From Candidatus Aminicenantota bacterium (GTDB taxonomy: Bacteria; Acidobacteriota; Aminicenantia; Aminicenantales; UBA8522), in contig DQHV01000079.1 in assembly GCA_003524335.1 (NCBI GenBank), positions 1 through 10,681 on the forward strand: a stretch of DNA of 10,681 nt, read 5' to 3'. Positions 5,871-10,681 of this stretch are shown piece by piece. The notes below the pieces were generated by a model that was not told the DNA's origin, did no database searches, and was given only the letters and a program-made list of their open reading frames with translations. Within the stretch, counting starts at the first letter, position 1; each line of letters begins with the position of its first letter. A program made the position numbers and the translations under genes.

Positions 5871-8011
5871 GAAAAGACCTGCCAGCCTTTCTTCTCGGAT
5901 TTCTGGCGACCTCCTTCCAGATCTTGCTGCTCCGGGAATTCGCAGCCTATTTTTCTGGGAACGAGCTGACGCTGGGCATCATCCTCGCTTCCTGGCTCCT
6001 CTGGGTGGGGTTGGGAAGCCTGGCTGCCGGGAGAGCAAAGTCCTTCCCCAACCGGACTTTTCTCTATCTTTCTGTGATCACGCTGTTCCCCTTCGCCCTC
6101 CTCGCGGTCAGGTTCTCACGCTTCCTGTTCCATCTCCTGCCGGGAGAGATTGTGGGATTCTCCCCGGTCATCATCATGGCCTTCGGGCTCTGCCTCCTGG
6201 TCGGCTTTCCCCTGGGAGCCTTGTTCGTCATCAATGTGGCCCGGCAGGCCGGGGATATCAGCCGAGTCTATATCCTGGAATCCTTGGGCGCTGTGGCGGC
6301 GGGGCCTATCGTCTATCTCTTCCTGACGCTTTCCGCCTCGTCCTGGGGTACGGTGACGGTTATCGCCGGGACGATCGCGTTCCTGAGTTGCTGGACGGAT
6401 CAAGAAAAGCCCTGCTTTCTCTGGGCGTTGGGGATCGTGATCCTTCTTGGAGGGTTCTGGTTCGCTGACCTGCCCAGCCAAAGGGCCTACTGGAAACCGT
6501 TCCAACTTCTCATTACACGGGATACCCGCTATGGCAGGATTCAGCTTATCCGGACCAGGGAACAGCTCTCCCTTTACAGCAACAACTCGCCCGTCTATTG
6601 CATGCCGGATCCCGCAGCGGCCGAGGAGTCCGTGCATTTCGCCATGCTGCAAAAGCCAGACGCCAAGCGAATCCTCCTCATTGGCGGAGGGCCGGGTGGA
6701 ACTCTCGGAGAGCTGCTCAAATACCGCGATACGAAGATCGATTACGTCGAGCTCGACCCCGAGATCATCAAGCTTTCCCGCGATTTCCTGGACAAAGAGG
6801 AGCAAGATGTTCTGGACTCCGCCCGTGTGCGCATCATCTTTCAGGACGGCCGTAAGTTCCTCCAGGGGACCGGGGAAAAATACCAAGTTATGCTTCTCAA
6901 CCTCCCCGAGCCCGCCACAGCCCAGGTCAACAGGTTTTACACCCTTGAGTTTTTCCTCCTGGCCCAGCGTCACCTCAGCCCTGACGGCATCCTGTCCTTT
7001 CCCATCCCTTCTTCGGAGACTGTCATTGGCCCCGCGCTCCAGCAGTTCCTCTCCTCTCTGCACTCCACTCTGGCCCGAGTCTTCCCGGTAGTCCGGGTTG
7101 TGCCAGGGGATCGGAATATATTCCTGGCGTCCGCCGCGCCGCTGACGCTTGACCCCCGAGAGCTCAGCCGCCGGATCGCCTCTCTCGCCTTGTCAACCCG
7201 ATACCTCGAGGACCGGACTCTCCAGTCTCGGCTCCATGCGCTGCGCATCCGGTATCTCGACGGCATGCTGGCCTCGGGCTCGCCTCGGCTCAATTCGGAC
7301 TTTGCCCCGGTGAGTTTCTTTCTCAACGCCTCTCTCTGGAGCACTCAATTCCGGGGACCCGGGGCAGCGATCCTGCGCTTTTTTTCCAAGGTCCCCGTGT
7401 CCTGGCTTCTAGGACTGCCTCTCTTTTTTTTCGTCTTACTCCTGCCCGTTCTGCGCGCTAGAAAAGGAGAGGCCATATACAGCCTGCTCCCCCTGGCCGT
7501 CATGGGTCTGACGACCATCCTGGCGGAGATCGTGCTGCTCATCTGGTTCCAGGCGCTCTATGGCTTTCTCTACGGGCGAATCGCCCTGCTGCTGAGCACT
7601 TTCATGCTCGGGCTGTTTCTGGGCGCCCTCTTGAGCACCCGGGTCCACCGCGCGACCTACAGATGGCTGGCGGGCATCCAAGTCGGGTTTATGCTTCTTC
7701 TCGGACTTTTCCGGTTGGCTCTTCCGGCAAAACTCCCCGAGGTTCTCGCTTTTCTCATCCTGTTTTCCTTGGGGATCCTCGGCGGTGGCCTGTTTGTTGT
7801 TTCCAATCGGATTTATCTCCGCGTCCGAGCGGATTATGGCCGCGGGTACGGCCTCGATCTCGTCGGCTCTTTTATCGGGGCGCTGGTGACGTCCTCTCTC
7901 CTTATCCCCCTGGCCGGGTTGTCCAGGGTCATCGATTCGGTCATCCTCCTCAATGGCATAGGGCTTCTTTTCCTCCTCACCCGGCCGAGACACCGTCTGG
8001 CCTCGGATTGA
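5867..8011 (+). CDS. Polytopic membrane protein with embedded spermidine-synthase-like domain
   Basis: This 714-residue protein has about seven predicted membrane helices before residue 205, a soluble Rossmann domain (about 215-480) and about seven more helices (about 511-706). The soluble part resembles spermidine synthase and related SAM-binding proteins: GGGPGG at 273-278, acidic ELD at 295-297 and DGR at 327-329. The usual GGGDGG has Pro in place of Asp. The segment that normally carries the catalytic aspartate (YDVIIxDxxDP) reads YQVMLLNLPEP (339-349), so ordinary aminopropyltransfer is doubtful. The N-terminal block LLREFAAYFSGNEL (21-34) is characteristic of the fused membrane/spermidine-synthase family. 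Translation starts at TTG 5867, which shares TTGA with the AmrS stop and implies coupling. The role is unknown; a membrane-bound small-molecule-binding or transport function linked to AmrS is inference. Confidence 0.85.
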   Translation: MRKDLPAFLLGFLATSFQILLLREFAAYFSGNELTLGIILASWLLWVGLGSLAAGRAKSFPNRTFLYLSVITLFPFALLAVRFSRFLFHLLPGEIVGFSPVIIMAFGLCLLVGFPLGALFVINVARQAGDISRVYILESLGAVAAGPIVYLFLTLSASSWGTVTVIAGTIAFLSCWTDQEKPCFLWALGIVILLGGFWFADLPSQRAYWKPFQLLITRDTRYGRIQLIRTREQLSLYSNNSPVYCMPDPAAAEESVHFAMLQKPDAKRILLIGGGPGGTLGELLKYRDTKIDYVELDPEIIKLSRDFLDKEEQDVLDSARVRIIFQDGRKFLQGTGEKYQVMLLNLPEPATAQVNRFYTLEFFLLAQRHLSPDGILSFPIPSSETVIGPALQQFLSSLHSTLARVFPVVRVVPGDRNIFLASAAPLTLDPRELSRRIASLALSTRYLEDRTLQSRLHALRIRYLDGMLASGSPRLNSDFAPVSFFLNASLWSTQFRGPGAAILRFFSKVPVSWLLGLPLFFFVLLLPVLRARKGEAIYSLLPLAVMGLTTILAEIVLLIWFQALYGFLYGRIALLLSTFMLGLFLGALLSTRVHRATYRWLAGIQVGFMLLLGLFRLALPAKLPEVLAFLILFSLGILGGGLFVVSNRIYLRVRADYGRGYGLDLVGSFIGALVTSSLLIPLAGLSRVIDSVILLNGIGLLFLLTRPRHRLASD

Positions 8012-8032
8012 CTTGCCTTTCCCGCTGTGCTA

Positions 8033-8047
8033 AAAAGGAGGGCTTTT
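8033..8047 (+). promoter_or_regulatory. Unplaced consensus ribosome-binding sequence in a small hairpin
   Basis: AAGGAGG (8035-8041) is a near-perfect Shine-Dalgarno sequence but lies 19 bases before GTG 8061, too far for normal use, and no start codon follows at the usual distance. AAAAG (8033-8037) can pair with CTTTT (8043-8047), leaving GAGGG in the loop. It may be a standby ribosome site for the hydrolase gene or coincidental. Confidence 0.3.
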
Positions 8048-8060
8048 CTGGAGCCGACTC

Positions 8061-8846
8061 GTGACCTCGCCCTCCAAAGAGAACCTGGTTTTAGTCAATG
8101 CGTTCCTGACGAACAGCCTCGTCCTCCGGGGCCTGATCGATTACCTGGGCAAATACTTCCAGGTCCATTTCATCGATCTCCCCGGATTTGTCCGTGATAT
8201 CCCGCCGCTCTCCGAGGTCACTCTAGAGAACTACGCGGTCCATGTTCAGGGCCGCATCGATGACTTGGACCTGGACAGTTATCTCCTGGGCGGCATCTCT
8301 TTCGGGTTCGCGGTTATCAACCACATGGCCCTCGGCGACCGCTGCAAAGGAGTGGTGGCCATCACACCTTTCCTCAACTCCCGTTGTCTCAACCTGGGCC
8401 TCGTCAAGAAGTCCACCTACTCTCTTCTCGTGAGACTGGCCCTGGCCTTCGACCTGACCTCGAAGATCTGGAACCATCGCCTGTTTCACCGGGTCTTTCA
8501 CTGGTACAGCGATTATCCGTCCGACCGAATCGAAACTCTCTTGAGCCAAATGGAGGGGCGGACTTTTTTCGAGACCGCTCGGATCATCCTCACCCATCGT
8601 CGGCCCTGCCGCTTCCAAAACCTGCCCCATGTCCTGATCCTCAGTCATTCCGACAGGACCATCAAGAACGGCCCCTTGCTTGAGCTCTTCGAGAAAGAGA
8701 TCGATCGCCTGAAGGTCGTCCGGGCGGGCATCGACCACTACCCGCTGGAGGTCAGCGAAGACTACTTCCGGACCCGTTTTCCAAAAGAAGATATCCATGA
8801 TATCATCGTTTTTTTCGGCGGACGTTTTCCGGCCCCATTATCTTGA
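8061..8846 (+). CDS. Alpha/beta hydrolase fold protein
   Basis: This 261-residue protein has the alpha/beta hydrolase layout. The nucleophile elbow GISFG (78-82, within LLGGISFGFAVI) places S80 as nucleophile. D198 in LILSHSDRT and H226 in AGIDHYPLE fit as acid and base. No signal peptide is visible, so it is probably cytoplasmic. The substrate cannot be told from the sequence; the closest general description is an esterase- or peptidase-like hydrolase. The start is GTG 8061 with GGAG seven bases upstream; there is no other in-frame start after the stop at 8031. It lies 49 bases after the membrane protein gene and is probably the last gene of that run, since a strong promoter begins at its stop codon. 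Confidence 0.8.
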   Translation: MTSPSKENLVLVNAFLTNSLVLRGLIDYLGKYFQVHFIDLPGFVRDIPPLSEVTLENYAVHVQGRIDDLDLDSYLLGGISFGFAVINHMALGDRCKGVVAITPFLNSRCLNLGLVKKSTYSLLVRLALAFDLTSKIWNHRLFHRVFHWYSDYPSDRIETLLSQMEGRTFFETARIILTHRRPCRFQNLPHVLILSHSDRTIKNGPLLELFEKEIDRLKVVRAGIDHYPLEVSEDYFRTRFPKEDIHDIIVFFGGRFPAPLS

Positions 8847-8871
8847 CAGGAAAAATAAAATGTGATTTACT
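8843..8871 (+). promoter_or_regulatory. Promoter of the hdrCB-kor operon
   Basis: TTGACA (8843-8848) is followed after 17 bases by TTTACT (8866-8871), four of six matches to TATAAT, with the extended -10 element TG at 8863-8864 one base upstream. Transcription should start near 8878, about 70 bases before the hdrC-like ATG. The -35 box overlaps the stop codon of the hydrolase gene. The sequence after it is AT-rich, in contrast with the neighbouring genes. Confidence 0.6.
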
Positions 8872-8947
8872 GAAGGGTCGTTTTGGCCTTGAATATCATC
8901 TTTATATTGAGTATCGATCCTTTCAAGCCGGAAAGAGAAAAGGAAAA

Positions 8948-9355
8948 ATGAGAACCAACATCTCCAAGAAGAAAATCAGGGACGATTTTGTGAATAAGGT
9001 TGAGGAGATCAGCGGTCAAAAACTGCTGGCCTGCTATCAGTGCGGCAAGTGCTCGGCCGGCTGTCCGGCCGTCGGCGAGATGGATATCCTTCCCAACCAA
9101 GTCATCCGCTACGCCCAGCTCGGCTTAAAAGAGGAGCTGCTCGAGACCAATTCGGTCTGGGTCTGTGCCTCTTGCTACACCTGCAATGTCCGGTGCCCCA
9201 AGGGAATCAAGATTGCCGAAGTGATGGAGGCCGTGCGCCAGGTTCTGCTCCGCAAGAGAAAGGACCACGTCCAAGTCGCCAAACTCAGCGACGAGGCCAA
9301 GGCCAGTGTCCCGGCCATCGCCCTGATCAGCAACTTTCGAAAATTCACCTCGTGA
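8948..9355 (+). CDS. hdrC: HdrC-like 4Fe-4S protein
   Basis: This 135-residue soluble iron-sulfur protein resembles heterodisulfide reductase subunit C. Two 4Fe-4S motifs are complete: C29-x2-C32-x2-C35-x3-C39-P and C73-x2-C76-x2-C79-x3-C83-P. It should pass electrons between a partner and the HdrB-like subunit encoded next. The family often binds HdrB and HdrA; no HdrA-type flavoprotein gene is in the window. ATG 8948 follows AAAAGGA closely and gives a family-like N-terminus. A longer frame from TTG 8843 would include the promoter and 35 residues without family character, so I rejected it. There is no signal peptide or membrane segment. The gene symbol describes family only; a true heterodisulfide substrate is not implied. 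Confidence 0.85.
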   Translation: MRTNISKKKIRDDFVNKVEEISGQKLLACYQCGKCSAGCPAVGEMDILPNQVIRYAQLGLKEELLETNSVWVCASCYTCNVRCPKGIKIAEVMEAVRQVLLRKRKDHVQVAKLSDEAKASVPAIALISNFRKFTS

Positions 9356-9391
9356 TTTTCGTTGATCAGACATGATGCGACGATCATCCAA

Positions 9392-9406
9392 CTTCTTCCG
9401 AAGAAG
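9392..9406 (+). promoter_or_regulatory. Hairpin overlapping the ribosome-binding site of the hdrB-like gene
   Basis: CTTCTT (9392-9397) pairs perfectly with AAGAAG (9401-9406) around a CCG loop; the DNA itself is a 7+1+7 inverted repeat. The 3' arm overlaps the GAAGGG ribosome-binding sequence (9403-9408) for ATG 9415. Pairing could lower initiation unless ribosomes arrive from upstream. The stem is short, so a chance origin is possible. Confidence 0.35.
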
Positions 9407-9414
9407 GGATCCCC

Positions 9415-10293
9415 ATGAAAGTTAGCTACTATCCGGGTTGTACGCTGAAAAGCAACGCCAGGAATTTCGAGGACTCCGCTCTCTGCGCGCTGCGCGAGCT
9501 CGGAGTCGACGTCCAGGAGCTGAAGCGGTGGAACTGCTGCGGGACCGTCTACTCCCTGACCACCGACGACCTGATGCGGCATCTGGCCTCGATCCGCAAC
9601 CTGATCCGCGTCAAGGAGGCCGAGGCGGACTCGGTCATGACCCTCTGCGCGATGTGCTACAACACCCTCAAGCGGGTCAATGCAAAAGTCAAAGCCGACC
9701 CGGAGAGCCTACAGAAGATTCACAAGTTCATGGACGAGGAGAAGATCGCCTACCGGGGAGATGTCAAAGTCCGGCACCTGCTGGAGTTGCTCCGAGAAGA
9801 CATCAAGTTCGAGATTATCGGCAAGAAGGTCAAAAAACCTCTCACCAACCTCAAAGTGGCCAGCTATTATGGATGCCTTCTCGTCCGGCCCAAAGAGATC
9901 GGCCTCGACGACATGGAGAACCCAACCGTCCTCGACGACCTGATGGCCGTCCTCGGAGCCGGGGCCGTCGACTTTCCCTATAAGACAGAGTGCTGCGGCG
10001 CCTACCAGACGGTGGACAAACCGGAGACCGTCGCCGACCGGACCTACAGCATCCTGACTTCGGCCTGCGGTCGGGGAGCGGAGGTTATCGCCGTCAGCTG
10101 CCCGCTCTGCGCCTTCAACCTCGACCACCGGCAGAAGGAAACGGCCAAGAAGTATTCCGGGTTTAAAAAGATCCCGATCCTCTATTTCACCCAGCTCCTG
10201 GCCGTCGCCATGGGTTGCGGAGAAGAGTCCCTGCGCCTGGATCTCCACTATGTCGACCCCAAGCCGCTGCTGCGGTTAAAGGGCCTGATTTGA
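9415..10293 (+). CDS. hdrB: HdrB-like protein with two CCG (cysteine-rich) domains
   Basis: This 292-residue protein carries two full CCG domains of the type that binds non-cubane 4Fe-4S clusters in heterodisulfide reductase HdrB. Domain 1 is C9-x31-C41-C42-x35-C78-x2-C81. Domain 2 is C154-x38-C193-C194-x34-C229-x2-C232. Both match the family spacing, so two catalytic clusters are predicted. With the HdrC-like partner it should form an electron-accepting or disulfide-reducing unit in the cytoplasm. Many bacterial HdrB-like proteins act on substrates other than CoM-S-S-CoB, so the substrate is unknown. The start at ATG 9415 has GAAGGG six bases upstream. The stop is seven bases before korD, which suggests one transcript and a functional link with the 2-oxoacid oxidoreductase. 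Confidence 0.87.
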   Translation: MKVSYYPGCTLKSNARNFEDSALCALRELGVDVQELKRWNCCGTVYSLTTDDLMRHLASIRNLIRVKEAEADSVMTLCAMCYNTLKRVNAKVKADPESLQKIHKFMDEEKIAYRGDVKVRHLLELLREDIKFEIIGKKVKKPLTNLKVASYYGCLLVRPKEIGLDDMENPTVLDDLMAVLGAGAVDFPYKTECCGAYQTVDKPETVADRTYSILTSACGRGAEVIAVSCPLCAFNLDHRQKETAKKYSGFKKIPILYFTQLLAVAMGCGEESLRLDLHYVDPKPLLRLKGLI

Positions 10294-10300
10294 GGGAACC

Positions 10301-10579
10301 ATGACCATCCACTTCGGTAATCTCAAGGCAAAAAAGGGCGACATTCACATCCACAAGGAAAGATGCAAAGGCTGCGGGTTTTGCGTCGAGTACTGTCCCC
10401 GCGACGTCCTCGAGCTGTCCGAAGAATACAACAAGAAAGGCTACCATCCCCCCCGGGTCGTGAAGGAGGAAGAGTGCATCTATTGCCAGCTCTGCGAAGC
10501 CATCTGCCCGGAATTCGCCATATTTGTCACTCTGAAAAAAGAGGAGGAAGAAGGTGAGAAAAGTGAAAGCCGACCCTAA
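10301..10579 (+). CDS. korD: 2-oxoacid:ferredoxin oxidoreductase, delta (ferredoxin) subunit
   Basis: This 92-residue protein is a 2x[4Fe-4S] ferredoxin subunit. The clusters are bound by C22-x2-C25-x2-C28-x3-C32-P and C59-x2-C62-x2-C65-x3-C69-P. The loop between them (about 33-58) is longer than in free clostridial ferredoxins and matches KorD/PorD-type subunits. The C-terminus is a charged, glutamate-rich tail. ATG 10301 follows GAGGG, which overlaps the HdrB stop. The last 26 bases overlap the korA start, typical of co-translated complex subunits. It should carry electrons from the thiamine-diphosphate catalytic core to an external acceptor, perhaps the adjacent HdrCB pair. Which 2-oxoacid is used cannot be decided from this subunit. 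Confidence 0.85.
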   Translation: MTIHFGNLKAKKGDIHIHKERCKGCGFCVEYCPRDVLELSEEYNKKGYHPPRVVKEEECIYCQLCEAICPEFAIFVTLKKEEEEGEKSESRP

Positions 10580-10681
10580 AGGAGTCCTGACCGGAGCGCA
10601 CTATCTCGACGGCGACTTCGCCATCGCCGAGGGCGGTCTGGCAGCCGGCTGCCGATTCTTCGCCGGGTATCCGATCACGCC
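10554..10681 (+). CDS. korA: 2-oxoacid:ferredoxin oxidoreductase alpha subunit (KorA-like), 3'-truncated
   Basis: The first 42 residues are visible before the window ends. The stretch that ends in [17 protein letters not shown] matches the N-terminus of KorA/VorB alpha subunits, where the GYPITP motif is nearly invariant. The start is probably GTG 10554, six bases after GAGGAGG at 10541-10547; a second GTG at 10563 is possible. It overlaps the end of korD in another frame. The 2-oxoglutarate assignment is favoured by the FFAGYPITP type and by the delta-then-alpha gene order, but branched-chain 2-oxoacid enzymes cannot be excluded. The beta and gamma subunits would be expected just beyond the right edge. 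Confidence 0.82.
   Translation, partial: MRKVKADPKGVLTGAHYLDGDFAIAEGGLAAGCRFFAGYPIT

Noticed and set aside
8808-8842. T-run and short inverted repeat near the end of the hydrolase gene as a terminator
   Set aside because: The T-run precedes rather than follows the four-base stem, and both lie inside the coding sequence.
8843-8947. TTG-started N-terminal extension of the HdrC-like protein (35 residues)
   Set aside because: The TTG is the -35 box of a good promoter and the added residues have no iron-sulfur or family character; ATG 8948 has its own purine-rich leader.
1-10681. CRISPR arrays, tRNA or rRNA genes, transposases, attachment sites
   Set aside because: No spaced direct repeats, cloverleaf-like or ribosomal sequences, or recombinase motifs were seen on either strand.

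Overview
The window is a gene-dense, moderately GC-rich bacterial segment. By gene content it most resembles an uncultivated anaerobic Acidobacteriota/Aminicenantes-type bacterium. The clues are a DUF6599-like secreted protein beside DUF362 and a Tat-signalled AmmeMemoRadiSam radical SAM enzyme, and heterodisulfide-reductase-like HdrC/HdrB genes joined to a ferredoxin-dependent 2-oxoacid oxidoreductase. The taxonomic placement is inference from memory of gene neighbourhoods, not a search result.

Region 1 (1-2771, + strand) is a phosphorelay operon. It holds the C-terminal part of a hybrid histidine kinase (ATPase, receiver, receiver), a receiver-GGDEF response regulator predicted to make c-di-GMP, and a stand-alone HPt protein. 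Together they contain every phosphorelay module except the kinase dimerisation domain, which lies beyond the left edge. The first 25 bases are an exact reverse complement of bases 52-76, so the left edge may be a fold-back assembly junction.

Region 2 (2771-3827) holds a convergent gene on the minus strand for a secreted DUF6599-like protein. A small terminator-like hairpin separates it from the phosphorelay operon. A 104-125 bp AT-rich divergent intergenic region separates it from DUF362.

Region 3 (3828-8846, + strand) is a tightly packed run: DUF362 protein, AmrS-type radical SAM enzyme with a twin-arginine signal, a roughly 14-helix membrane protein with an embedded spermidine-synthase-like Rossmann domain, and an alpha/beta hydrolase. 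The AmrS and membrane-protein genes overlap by the four bases TTGA. With the divergent DUF6599 gene this looks like a functional module of unknown role at or outside the membrane.

Region 4 (8843-10681, + strand) begins with the best promoter in the window, a TTGACA box with an extended -10 whose -35 overlaps the hydrolase stop codon. It continues as hdrC-like, hdrB-like, korD and the start of korA, which runs off the right edge. The reading is an electron-transfer operon that couples an HdrBC-type iron-sulfur unit to a 2-oxoacid (probably 2-oxoglutarate):ferredoxin oxidoreductase. No HdrA-like flavoprotein gene is visible in the window.

No rRNA or tRNA genes, CRISPR arrays, transposases or attachment sites were recognised. 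No stretch of more than 300 bases lacks a gene.
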